From positions 248,001 to 312,000 of the forward strand of contig CAVVLP010000010.1 of assembly GCA_963749115.1 (NCBI GenBank): a stretch of 64,000 bases of DNA, in the 5' to 3' direction. The position numbers and the translations under genes were made by a program. Source of the DNA: SZUA-36 sp963749115. Lineage in GTDB: Bacteria; Pseudomonadota; Gammaproteobacteria; Xanthomonadales; SZUA-36. Within the stretch, counting starts at the first letter, position 1; each line of letters begins with the position of its first letter. This document shows, piece by piece, positions 57,876-64,000 of the stretch. The notes under the pieces are model-generated. The model worked only from the letters and a program-made list of their open reading frames with translations, was not told the origin of the DNA and did no database searches.

Positions 57876-57904
57876 CCAGCCCACCACGTTCTACTAAAGC
57901 AAGA

Positions 57905-57934
57905 AAATCCCCGCGAAAGCGGGGATTTTTTTAG
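57905..57934 (+). terminator. Terminator of acs
   Basis: AAATCCCCGC-GAAA-GCGGGGATTT followed by TTTT, a GNRA tetraloop hairpin. It marks the end of the housekeeping region before the cassette array. Confidence 0.92.
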
Positions 57935-58052
57935 TTGAACTGAAATAGTAATCTGACAAACGGTGTTCAATAAAGTCAGACTCATTCGTCCGCTATTCAC
58001 CACATAACAGCTATACGCCGTACCTGAGTTTCAGCAGCATGACCTGCTGGAT

Positions 58053-58234
58053 TCGGCCGAGCCTGTGTGAAAACTATTTAGCCTTCACCGATATTGGGAT
58101 AGCACCCAATAAATGACTCGGCGTACCGTTTAACCAGACCCATAAACTCCACCTTTTTAACCGGCAATCCGTGAATCGGCCTTGATTTCCCACTTTGGAT
58201 TTTCGAATTTGGGTTTTCACACAGCCTCGGCCAA
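58053..58234. mobile_element. MITE-like element or insertion-sequence remnant
   Basis: Imperfect 22-bp inverted repeats (20 of 22 match) bound a 180-bp stretch. The left end has CCGAG-C-CTGTGTGAAAAC (58057-58074), the right end the reverse complement with one change (58213-58230). Ends reading GGCTGTGTGAAAAC are common among insertion sequences. A minus-strand frame inside (58078-58272) may be a piece of transposase but I cannot confirm it. It sits between acs and the first attC site. Confidence 0.6.
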
Positions 58235-58241
58235 TTCCGGA

Positions 58242-58305
58242 CATTAACGTCTGAATTTACCGGCGCCAGCATCGCTGGCGTCCGCGTTTAATGATTTGTT
58301 AAGTG
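58242..58305 (-). other. attC site 1 (integron cassette recombination site)
   Basis: On the minus strand it runs from CTTAAC AAATCATTAAACGCGG to CCGGTAAATTCAGACGTTAATG, with an inner palindrome GACGCCAGCGATGCTGGCGCC. The AAC and GTT core triplets are intact. Leftmost site of the array; orientation as in all the others. Confidence 0.8.
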
Positions 58306-58525
58306 CCGTATGCTCCAATCTTTCAGCCAACCAGACTTTTATGATGGACTGTCGGGTTACGCCTACACGTTTAGCTTCCCTATCCAGTCGTTCAACCATC
58401 CAGGCAGGAAAATCTACATTGACCCTTTTTTGTTCTTGTAGGGGTCGCCGCGCCTTGGTCAGGTCCAACGATTCTGTAATGTCTTTACCTTCATCAAATT
58501 TTCGTTCAAAAGTTTTAGCTTTCAT
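58244..58525 (-). CDS. BrnA-like antitoxin, cassette 1
   Basis: 93 residues. A ribbon-helix-helix type DNA-binding part is seen in RVNVDFPAWMVERLDREAKR and VGVTRQSIIKVWLAERLE. It pairs with the BrnT-like toxin, whose end it overlaps by 11 bases. The last 18 residues (NKSLNADASDAGAGKFRR) are translated from the attC site itself, and the stop TAA is the GTTAA of its core, so the protein's tail would change when the cassette is rearranged. Confidence 0.75.
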   Translation of the reverse strand: MKAKTFERKFDEGKDITESLDLTKARRPLQEQKRVNVDFPAWMVERLDREAKRVGVTRQSIIKVWLAERLEHTALNKSLNADASDAGAGKFRR

Positions 58526-58772
58526 ACAATGTCACCTCTTCGTCTCGCGACCGCCGAACAGAGATCAACCGGATTTTTCCGTTTCTGTAAGTGATTACAG
58601 CGGACCAGTGTTTCTGGTCAATAATGCCGATTTCGAGAAACCGTGGCTCATCCAGAGTTTTCGCAGGAACCTCTAGTAAGCTCGAATCATCCCAAAGAGC
58701 TTGGGCCGCAGTGAAATCTATACCGTGTTTTTGAAGATTGGACTGACTCTTTGATTCATCAAATTCGAGCAT
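58515..58772 (-). CDS. BrnT-like toxin, cassette 1
   Basis: 85 residues of the BrnT fold (RelE-like ribonuclease). It shows the opening FDESKSQSNLQKHGIDFTAA and the ending IRLISVRRSRDEEVTLYE, which carries the Arg residues of the active site. Toxin first, antitoxin second, as in brnTA. A palindrome directly upstream is the likely autoregulatory operator. Confidence 0.85.
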   Translation of the reverse strand: MLEFDESKSQSNLQKHGIDFTAAQALWDDSSLLEVPAKTLDEPRFLEIGIIDQKHWSAVITYRNGKIRLISVRRSRDEEVTLYES

Positions 58773-58789
58773 GGTATAGTTATTATACC
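58773..58789. promoter_or_regulatory. Operator upstream of the first toxin-antitoxin pair
   Basis: GGTATA-GTTAT-TATACC, an inverted repeat immediately before the toxin start, in a TA-rich promoter-like stretch. Likely bound by the antitoxin or the complex. Confidence 0.55.
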
Positions 58790-58820
58790 TTTATTAAGCT
58801 TGGCGCTAAAGATTCCGAGG

Positions 58821-58893
58821 CATTTAACGCCGAGCTCTGCGGTAAATTTGGAGCGCAGCGCAAAATTTAACCGACAGCAGCGCCTTGCTTGCT
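58821..58893 (-). other. Degenerate attC site 2
   Basis: The left core is intact (CATTTAACGCCGAGC on the plus strand, giving GTTAAATG on the minus), with a long imperfect palindrome through GGTAAATTTGGAGCGCAGCGC to GCAGCGCCTTG. The outer core, expected as TTGTTATGC, reads TTGCTTGCTG and has lost its GTT. Probably an inactive site that once closed the block to its right. Confidence 0.5.
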
Positions 58894-58915
58894 GCCTCTG
58901 TGCAGACGGAAAGAT

Positions 58916-59323
58916 CTAGTTTTCACTACTTGCCCCGGGCTTATGAAACTCAAGCACATTTCCATCAGGGTCGCGGACAAAAAAGTAATGAGCTCCACCA
59001 AATTTTACACTTTCGGTAATCTCAATCCCAAGTTCTTCAAGTTGATGCTCTACATTTTCAGGATTATTAATTTCAAGAGCGACGTGTGTGTAACCAGCGT
59101 GTTTGATAGCGTCGTCCATTAACACATTCTTGGGTGAGGCATCGTCTGATACATTGATAATCAGATTAATGTTCACACCTGAAGGGTGTTCCATTATTGC
59201 TACCGGCTCGGGTCCAACAGGACCAATAATGAACTTAAATCCGAGTTTTTCATAAAATTCTCGAGAAACGTTCAGATCTCTGATGCGTAAACCAATATGG
59301 TTAATTCGAATTATTTCTTTCAT
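58916..59323 (-). CDS. VOC/glyoxalase-fold protein
   Basis: About 135 residues from the ATG at 59323 (MKEIIRINHIGLRIRDLNVS). One vicinal-oxygen-chelate domain pair: metal ligands are expected in NHIGLRI, VAIMEHP, THVALEIN and NVLEFHKPG. The family includes glyoxalase I, dioxygenases and resistance proteins; the reaction is not identified. Located between attC 2 and attC 3. It may belong to the LysR/NmrA unit. Confidence 0.8.
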   Translation of the reverse strand: MKEIIRINHIGLRIRDLNVSREFYEKLGFKFIIGPVGPEPVAIMEHPSGVNINLIINVSDDASPKNVLMDDAIKHAGYTHVALEINNPENVEHQLEELGIEITESVKFGGAHYFFVRDPDGNVLEFHKPGASSEN

Positions 59324-59386
59324 ATTTACTCCACTTTCAAGTCTAACTGTTGTCGACACTTGGCCCGACTATTACTTACGTTAATT

Positions 59387-59635
59387 TCAATTGACCAATT
59401 TATCGGTAATTCGATTAACGATAGGAGTCATCACAAGTACTGCCGGATAAGCTACAATAAATCTCACAACCCAAGCAGATAACCAGCGTTTTGCAAAGCT
59501 TTTTTCAATACCGGTATTCATAACGGTCATTACCAGTGAAATAACAAAGCTCATTCCAAGTACCATTAAGATACTGAATACTCTGTTCTTGTGTCTCCGG
59601 CTGACCTTCACTTTGACAGTTTCACCTTTAACCAC
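59387..59635 (-). CDS. Small DUF2798-type membrane protein
   Basis: 82 residues with two membrane helices (about 20-40 and 55-75), with SILMVLGMSFVISLVMTVMN and the VVRFIVAYPAVLVMTPIV helix typical of DUF2798. Function unknown. The start lies inside the 3' end of the NmrA gene (28-base overlap), so it is translated from the same message. Confidence 0.75.
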   Translation of the reverse strand: MVKGETVKVKVSRRHKNRVFSILMVLGMSFVISLVMTVMNTGIEKSFAKRWLSAWVVRFIVAYPAVLVMTPIVNRITDKLVN

Positions 59636-60492
59636 TCATCGAATGGTGTAAATGGAGTTGATATTATTTCACTGCCTGCATCAAGGCTTTCACTGGAGCC
59701 AGGCCCCATATAGGTATGATCTTCGAAATAACCAAGCATCTGGCCAATTTCTGCTGCTCCTGGGAAAAAGCTGGTAAAGGTCTCTTGCGGTACCTGTACC
59801 GCAAAATACTCTTCCCCTGCTTGGTTAAACGCATTAACTATATCTAAGAAGCTGTATAAGCCTGCAGCCATTGAAAGTGTTTTTCCATTACTCTTATCTG
59901 GGTTTGAAAAAACACTGTCTACCAGATTTCCAATCTCTTCAATGGCTCCCATGTGAATCACCTTAGCATTTGGATCTATGGGGATTGCCCATCCCTTAGC
60001 ACCGTTGCCCAGATCTGATGGGGCCATGTTGCCAATCAGATTTTCGAAATAAAAAGAAGGTTGGACTATGGTATGTAACGGGAACTCTGCTGAACGAACA
60101 ATTGGGTCAATCCGCGCTTTATTGGTAAAGTGTGGCACCTTCCATTTCCCTTTTGAGATCGCCTCTACATCTGGTAATGATGACCATACGAAATGCTCCA
60201 CTCCAGCACTCTGAGCAGCATCTATAGCTGCTTTGGCTTGAGCCATTTCGTCAGTTCCTTCCTGCCAGAAATTGGTTACGACAAAGACACCATATACGCC
60301 TTTAAGTGCCTCCAATAAAGACTGCTCATCATCGAGGTTTGCTGCTACGACCTCATCAGCTGGGCCTTCATATTTGGCGGGGTTCCGTGTTAATGCTCTT
60401 ACTCGATATTTCCCATTATTTTTAAGATAACGTACTACGGATCCACCCTGTGAACCTGTTGCACCAAAAACAGCAATTGTTTTAATAGACAT
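59608..60492 (-). CDS. NmrA-like NAD(P)-binding protein
   Basis: About 294 residues from the ATG at 60492, preceded by GAGGAGGAG. The Rossmann motif is VFGATGSQGGSVVRYL; VFVVTNFWQEGTDEM and HFVWSSLPDVEAISKGKW match NmrA/HSCARG-type redox sensors and reductases. It lacks a YxxxK active site in the usual place, so sensing may be the role. Divergent from the LysR regulator across 101 bp and overlapping a DUF2798 gene, a combination often under LysR control. Confidence 0.85.
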   Translation of the reverse strand: MSIKTIAVFGATGSQGGSVVRYLKNNGKYRVRALTRNPAKYEGPADEVVAANLDDEQSLLEALKGVYGVFVVTNFWQEGTDEMAQAKAAIDAAQSAGVEHFVWSSLPDVEAISKGKWKVPHFTNKARIDPIVRSAEFPLHTIVQPSFYFENLIGNMAPSDLGNGAKGWAIPIDPNAKVIHMGAIEEIGNLVDSVFSNPDKSNGKTLSMAAGLYSFLDIVNAFNQAGEEYFAVQVPQETFTSFFPGAAEIGQMLGYFEDHTYMGPGSSESLDAGSEIISTPFTPFDEWLKVKLSK

Positions 60493-60593
60493 ACTCTCCT
60501 CCTCTAAGTTTGTATAGCCTTCACTATAGCAACACTCCTCTGATTTGCGTAGAATGAAATAGAACAAATCTGTTTTGCGAAATTAGCAAAGGC

Positions 60594-61448
60594 ATGAGCA
60601 TGAATATAATTTCAATTCGTACTGTGCTGTTGGCAATTGAATTGGGAAGCCTTTCAGCTGCTGGGGTACAGTTAGGTGTGCCGGCTTCGACCATCAGTCG
60701 GCGAGTGAAAGAGCTTGAAACTGAATTGGGTAGAAGACTCATTGTGCGCAGTGGTCGTGGTGTTCGTCCGGCGGAAGAAGCAAAAGACACATTGTTGAAA
60801 TTGAGAAATGTCATATTGGTTGTTGATGACTGTTACGCGCCAGAATCATCCATAACAAGGCTTCGGGTCACCGCTCCACTTGAAATGACCGTTTCACTCC
60901 TTCCTAAAGCCATTCCAAAGTTTCTGAAAAATTTCCCCGACGTTGTCATTGAGCTGTTAGGGGATGACCGGATCACAGGGTTAATTGAAGCAGACTTTGA
61001 TCTTGCTATCCGAACTGGAACGCTTAATGATCCTAACCTTATTGGCAAAAGGCTACGCACAAGCAGTTTCGTATTGGTAGCATCTCCCTCATTGGCCAAA
61101 AAGATCACAAGTGTTCAAGTGCTGGCTTCAACACCCATTTTGGAAATTTCTGGGCCGCCATCTGGTATTTCTGGTCACTGGAAAGGAGAGCCTTTTAATG
61201 CGCACCCACCCGTTCTTGCCAAACTAAATACTTTTACTGCTGCATTGCCATGCTTATTCGCAGGTTTGGCGTATGCACAGATGCCACCCCATCTCGTTCA
61301 AGAATTTCTAGATTCAGGTCGCCTTACAGAGGTCTCTCAGGCAAAACTCGACGACATCCCCATACACGCGCTTTACCCGAAACGCCATCGCAATCAGGAA
61401 ATTATCAGTGCATTTATTATGGAGATTGAAGCCTTATTTGAAACTTAA
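60594..61448 (+). CDS. LysR-family transcriptional regulator
   Basis: 284 residues. The N-terminal winged helix shows VLLAIELGSLSAAGVQLGVP (then ASTISRRVKELE), and the effector domain DLAIRTGTLNDPNLIGKRL is typical of the DsdC/AaeR-like subgroup. It faces away from the NmrA gene and probably controls it and itself. It is the only plus-strand gene in the cassette region, opposite to the attC orientation. Confidence 0.88.
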   Translation: MSMNIISIRTVLLAIELGSLSAAGVQLGVPASTISRRVKELETELGRRLIVRSGRGVRPAEEAKDTLLKLRNVILVVDDCYAPESSITRLRVTAPLEMTVSLLPKAIPKFLKNFPDVVIELLGDDRITGLIEADFDLAIRTGTLNDPNLIGKRLRTSSFVLVASPSLAKKITSVQVLASTPILEISGPPSGISGHWKGEPFNAHPPVLAKLNTFTAALPCLFAGLAYAQMPPHLVQEFLDSGRLTEVSQAKLDDIPIHALYPKRHRNQEIISAFIMEIEALFET

Positions 61449-61483
61449 CTCTTGAGCGGATCTTATTTTTGAGCACGTTCTGC

Positions 61484-61546
61484 AGCTAACGTTTGAGTTA
61501 AGCGGCGCCTGCGCAGCAGGCGTCCGTGTTTAATGATTTGTTATGT
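61484..61546 (-). other. attC site 3
   Basis: On the minus strand CATAAC AAATCATTAAACACGG, palindrome GACGCCTGCTGCGCAGGCG, then CGCTTAACTCAAACGTTAGC. Both core triplets (AAC, GTT) are present and the layout matches classical attC sites. Confidence 0.88.
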
Positions 61547-61550
61547 GATA

Positions 61551-61772
61551 CTACGAAGCCCACTTTAACTCCAGCTTCTTTTCGGAAATTGCGCAGTCCC
61601 TAAGATAAAGGTTGATTAGACTCTGGTAGGGTACACCTACTTCTTCAGACAATTTTTTGAAGTATTCAATTGTTGGTTTATCAAGCCTAATCGTTACCTG
61701 GCTTTTTAAGGCCTTTGCATAAGGATTGGGTTTAGCATCTGAAAAATCGTATTCGTCTCGCATAATTATCAC
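61551..61772 (-). CDS. BrnA-like antitoxin, cassette 2
   Basis: 73 residues. It shows SQVTIRLDKPTIEYFKKLSE and VGVPYQSLINLYLRDC, the ribbon-helix-helix of BrnA/CopG antitoxins. The start (GTG at 61772 or ATG at 61763) overlaps the toxin stop. It ends just before attC 3. Confidence 0.85.
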   Translation of the reverse strand: MIIMRDEYDFSDAKPNPYAKALKSQVTIRLDKPTIEYFKKLSEEVGVPYQSLINLYLRDCAISEKKLELKWAS

Positions 61773-62053
61773 CGTCTATACAGGGACATTTCTCTCCGGT
61801 TAGCTTTGCGGCAAGAAATGACACGAACCAGGCCATGATCGGCCTCAAAACAATGACAAACTAGCAATAGTCTGAGTTTGGCACTGAGTCCCAGGAGCAC
61901 AAATCGGTCTTCGGTTTCCGAATGATCAGGGTCTGCGATTAATAGCGCATATTCATCGAAAAAGACTGACCTCGCCTCTTCGAAGGATATTCCATGTTTC
62001 CGAACGTTGGCCTTATTCTTTGCCTCGTTCCATTCAAACTGGATCACCTTCAT
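61769..62053 (-). CDS. BrnT-like toxin, cassette 2
   Basis: 94 residues. FEWNEAKNKANVRKHGISFE, VFFDEYALLIADPDHSETED and VRVISCRKANRREMSLY are the three BrnT blocks, with the conserved Glu/Arg of the ribonuclease site. A perfect palindrome lies five bases upstream of its start. Confidence 0.9.
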   Translation of the reverse strand: MKVIQFEWNEAKNKANVRKHGISFEEARSVFFDEYALLIADPDHSETEDRFVLLGLSAKLRLLLVCHCFEADHGLVRVISCRKANRREMSLYRR

Positions 62054-62057
62054 AGAC

Positions 62058-62077
62058 TACATTGTAATTACAATGTA
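62058..62077. promoter_or_regulatory. Perfect 20-bp palindrome upstream of the second toxin-antitoxin pair
   Basis: TACATTGTAATTACAATGTA is its own reverse complement. It lies directly upstream of the BrnT start and is the probable autoregulation operator. Confidence 0.65.
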
Positions 62078-62093
62078 CGCACGACGCAAATTC

Positions 62094-62156
62094 ACATAAC
62101 GTCTGAATTAACCGGCGCCTGCGTAGCAGGTGTCCGCGTTTAATGATTTGTTATGC
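62094..62156 (-). other. attC site 4
   Basis: On the minus strand GCATAAC AAATCATTAAACGCGG, palindrome GACACCTGCTACGCAGGCGCC, then GGTTAATTCAGACGTTATG. The two outer cores are mirror images (GCATAAC and GTTATG). Confidence 0.9.
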
Positions 62157-62411
62157 CGCGTTGGCACTTTCAACTTCCCAGCCTGGAAAGACCAGAACTG
62201 CGGGATGACACTCAAGCACTTTTGCCAGAGTTTTGGCACGCTCAACACCCAGATTGATTCGATCATTCTCAATAGCAGAAATTGTTGATTGAGGAATCCC
62301 TGAGTTTTTTGCCAATTCATTCTGACTCATCCCTTGCAGTTCACGAATGATCCTTACAGACTCACCAACGGATACATCAACTCTCTTTCTTGCAGGTTCA
62401 AAGTTTCTCAT
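62151..62411 (-). CDS. HTH (Xre) antitoxin, HigA/RelB-type, cassette 3
   Basis: About 86 residues from the ATG at 62411, one base after the toxin stop. The helix-turn-helix is RIIRELQGMSQNELAKNSG with IPQSTISAIENDRINLGVER. It forms a toxin-first pair with the next gene, the HigBA-like order. Its stop TAA is the TAA of the attC core GCATAAC, so the reading frame ends exactly at the cassette junction. Confidence 0.85.
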   Translation of the reverse strand: MRNFEPARKRVDVSVGESVRIIRELQGMSQNELAKNSGIPQSTISAIENDRINLGVERAKTLAKVLECHPAVLVFPGWEVESANAA

Positions 62412-62412
62412 G

Positions 62413-62694
62413 TCATTTCTTCCGATAATCATGCGGTGTTAGATCGACAACCTTTATTAGGATTTCCAAAGCCTCAATTTTATAAATAACTCGATATTTG
62501 TGCCCCAGTCTGGATGACCTGAACCCCTTCCACTGTCCACCAAGAGGTTCATCCCGAAATCCGCGAATTAGTCCGAGGCCTTCTGGGCCGCTAATAGCAA
62601 CGATGTCTTTCCATTTCTCATATCGCTTCAATATCGCTACGGGTAATTTCTTAAAACGTTTGTTAAGACTCTTGTGTTCGAGGATTCTCCACAT
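62413..62694 (-). CDS. RelE/ParE-superfamily toxin, cassette 3
   Basis: 93 residues. It shows LNKRFKKLPVAILKRYEKWK, GLIRGFRDEPLGGQWKGFRS and KYRVIYKIEALEILIKVVDL, typical of ribosome-dependent mRNA interferases of the RelE/YafQ group, with the Arg/Lys-rich site and final His/Tyr (PHDYRKK). Expressed before its antitoxin. CCAAT-6-ATTGG at 62714-62729 upstream may be the operator. Confidence 0.87.
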   Translation of the reverse strand: MWRILEHKSLNKRFKKLPVAILKRYEKWKDIVAISGPEGLGLIRGFRDEPLGGQWKGFRSSRLGHKYRVIYKIEALEILIKVVDLTPHDYRKK

Positions 62695-62746
62695 ACTAAA
62701 TATAGTATATATACCAATTATAGTATTGGCAAGAATTCGGTCAGCA

Positions 62747-62807
62747 ACATAACGTCTAAATTAACCGGCGTGGCTTTGCCACTTCCGCGTTTAGTGCCTT
62801 GTTATGC
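62747..62807 (-). other. attC site 5
   Basis: On the minus strand GCATAAC AAGGCACTAAACGCGG, palindrome AAGTGGCAAAGCCAC, then GCCGGTTAATTTAGACGTTATG. Core triplets are intact; shorter inner stem than the others. Confidence 0.88.
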
Positions 62808-62809
62808 AT

Positions 62810-63394
62810 TTATTTGCATCCATTGTGTTTTTTCCACATTTCTGCATTATGTCCTTCTGGGATACTCTGGCAGGGGTCCTTGGAGTAACCTCTTAATTCG
62901 TTGTACAAGATGATTTGTTCATTTGTAAGTATGTTTGGGGTTTGCAGGTGTGTTGATAAATGAACCACCCTCAAATTTGCCCGAACATTTTCAATTTTTT
63001 GAACAGACTTTTCTAATATTGGTTGGTTTATTGTTCTGTTAGCAAAATTGTTGTTTAACTCCATTTCAAGACGAATTAATTGCTCTCCAAGATTAACAGC
63101 TTCAGCTTTCATGTCATTGTAGATTTTCTGAATTTCTTTTTCCTGCTCATCGGTAAGATGTATTTCATCTTTCATTTCTAAGATGTGTGCCGGTCCTGGA
63201 AAACCATTCAGCTCGGCTGCTTTTGCCAACCCCCATCCGCCTCCTTTTTTTAGCTCATCAATATCATCAGGTGATAGACTCCTGATTTTTCTATGCTCTT
63301 GACCCACATATTTAGATTTATAGTCCACCTCGGCAGATGTTGATGATGAAAGTATAATTACAATAAAAACGACTACGCTAAACCAATATTTCAT
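62810..63394 (-). CDS. Periplasmic Spy/CpxP-like protein, cassette 4
   Basis: About 194 residues from the ATG at 63394 with a signal peptide (MKYWFSVVVFIVIILSSSTS). LTDEQEKEIQKIYNDM and LTNEQIILYNELRGY are the two LTxxQ-type motifs of Spy/CpxP envelope-stress chaperones, separated by a long amphipathic helix. One Cys pair near the C-terminus (DPCQSIPEG to NGCK). It occupies a whole cassette between attC 5 and attC 6. Confidence 0.7.
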   Translation of the reverse strand: MKYWFSVVVFIVIILSSSTSAEVDYKSKYVGQEHRKIRSLSPDDIDELKKGGGWGLAKAAELNGFPGPAHILEMKDEIHLTDEQEKEIQKIYNDMKAEAVNLGEQLIRLEMELNNNFANRTINQPILEKSVQKIENVRANLRVVHLSTHLQTPNILTNEQIILYNELRGYSKDPCQSIPEGHNAEMWKKHNGCK

Positions 63395-63423
63395 ATTCGC
63401 TTTCAATTCCCAATTTGTCTGAT

Positions 63424-63519
63424 GCATAACGTTTGAGTTAAGCGGCGCAGAAAGGCGCAGCATTTTTGCGTCCGGTGGAGGGCCGTAGCGCCGGAACGAA
63501 CTTGAACGTTTTGTTATGC
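63424..63519 (-). other. attC site 6
   Basis: 96 bp, the longest site. On the minus strand GCATAAC AAAACGTTCAAGTTCG, two inner stems (CCGGCGCTACGG and GCTGCGCCTTTCTGCGCCGC), then CTTAACTCAAACGTTATGC. Core triplets intact. Confidence 0.85.
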
Positions 63520-63789
63520 ATTTTTCTCCGCAAAACGGCCCGTTACATACTTGTGCAAAACACTAGACATAAGTGTTTGGTACGGCAATCCCTCAATAAG
63601 AGCTCTCTCTTGCAGTAACACTAAATCCAATTCTGATATGCGAATATTTACGCGTTTGTCTTTCTTAAAGGTGGCCTTGGCTGCCGCCTTATATTTTGCA
63701 ATATTTGCTGGTTTTGAGACGGAAACCCATTCGTCTTTTTCATAAGACTCAAGGATTTCCTTCTCTTCTTTATTTAACTTCTTACTCAT
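63514..63789 (-). CDS. Antitoxin of BrnA/CopG type, cassette 5
   Basis: 91 residues. It shows KRVNIRISELDLVLLQERAL, IEGLPYQTLMSSVLHKYVTG, a well-known antitoxin pattern, after a Lys-rich N-terminus. Its stop TAA is the TAA of the attC 6 core (GCATAAC). It lies five bases behind the toxin gene. Confidence 0.87.
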   Translation of the reverse strand: MSKKLNKEEKEILESYEKDEWVSVSKPANIAKYKAAAKATFKKDKRVNIRISELDLVLLQERALIEGLPYQTLMSSVLHKYVTGRFAEKNA

Positions 63790-63794
63790 TACAT

Positions 63795-64000
63795 TTACAC
63801 CTCGAGATATTTTCTAGTGGCCTTGCGGCTCGGAATAATAGTCTTTAGAAATATCTCAGTTTCAGTCTCAACAAATGGAACCAGGTACGCATAGTTACCT
63901 ATGTCCAATATGAACATACGCTGGTTTGGATATTTAGATGAATTCGGGTGTTTGACAACATCCAGGATTTCATCTCGTTCAATATGAAAAATCACACGCT
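63795..64000 (-). CDS. BrnT-like toxin, cassette 5, 5' end outside the window
   Basis: The visible part encodes FHIERDEILDVVKHPNSSKY, FILDIGNYAYLVPFVETETE and FLKTIIPSRKATRKYLEV, the C-terminal two thirds of the toxin that accompanies this antitoxin type. A GTG at 63995 is possible as start, but the family is usually about 20-25 residues longer, so the gene is probably cut by the window edge. Confidence 0.8.
   Translation of the reverse strand, partial: RVIFHIERDEILDVVKHPNSSKYPNQRMFILDIGNYAYLVPFVETETEIFLKTIIPSRKATRKYLEV

Noticed and set aside
58078..58272. Minus-strand frame of 64 codons between acs and attC 1
   Set aside because: Its first codons lie in attC 1 and the rest fills the inverted-repeat element. 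It could be a transposase remnant but cannot be shown to be a gene.
1..64000. CRISPR arrays, prophage genes, rRNA genes
   Set aside because: No regularly spaced short repeats with unique spacers, no phage structural or integrase genes and no rRNA sequence were seen. The only regular repeats are the tRNA-derived array, the channel duplication and the attC sites.

Overview
The window looks like a chromosomal segment of a gammaproteobacterium of moderate GC content, probably environmental. Pointers are a complete biotin operon in the order bioB-bioF-bioH-bioC-bioD with a BirA-type operator, tatABC, zapE, acpH, acs, an HME-type RND efflux operon, and a chromosomal integron cassette array. I cannot name the genus from the sequence.

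Layout. 1-3.2 kb: the 5' part of a heavy-metal type RND efflux operon (outer-membrane factor, adaptor, pump) on the minus strand, divergent from a membrane-anchored LuxR-type regulator. 4-5.4 kb: a sugar/phosphocholine nucleotidyltransferase and a periplasmic FKBP. 5.5-13.7 kb: a redox surface region with a diheme cytochrome, a very large secreted Asp-box protein and a cytochrome with about seven hemes. 13.8-18.1 kb: an operon for a mechanosensitive channel, a Cys-rich secreted protein and a cupin; the channel module (1,789 bp) is duplicated in tandem. 18.2-18.9 kb: tRNA-Arg(CCG) followed by tandem repeats that each restate the last 19 bases of the tRNA. 19-32 kb: a cytochrome, an extracellular nuclease, AcpH, a hydrolase, ZapE, two FlgO/TPR membrane proteins, an FAD oxidoreductase, an M20 peptidase and a DsbB/DsbA-like pair. 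32.4-36.9 kb: the biotin operon. 37-44 kb: comF, a GNAT enzyme, ubiA, tatD, DUF1801, a fatty-acid desaturase and an ABC exporter. 44-58 kb: a secreted hydrolase, a second ABC exporter, a peroxiredoxin, an amidohydrolase, a double CDGSH protein, queD, an IPTL-CTERM protein, tatABC, a LOG-family enzyme, a rhomboid protease and acs. 58-64 kb: an array of at least five clear attC sites and one degenerate site, carrying four toxin-antitoxin pairs, a Spy/CpxP-like protein and a LysR/NmrA/glyoxalase block. No integrase is in the window; site orientation predicts it, if present, beyond the right edge.

A strong caution: about twenty reading frames are broken by one-base shifts that are undone by reading a neighbouring frame, often at short homopolymers. 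They affect conserved enzymes (bioD, tatD, desaturase, M20, ABC permeases) as well as the large surface gene. I read most of these as base-calling or assembly indels rather than real gene decay, and give reconstructed spans for such genes.
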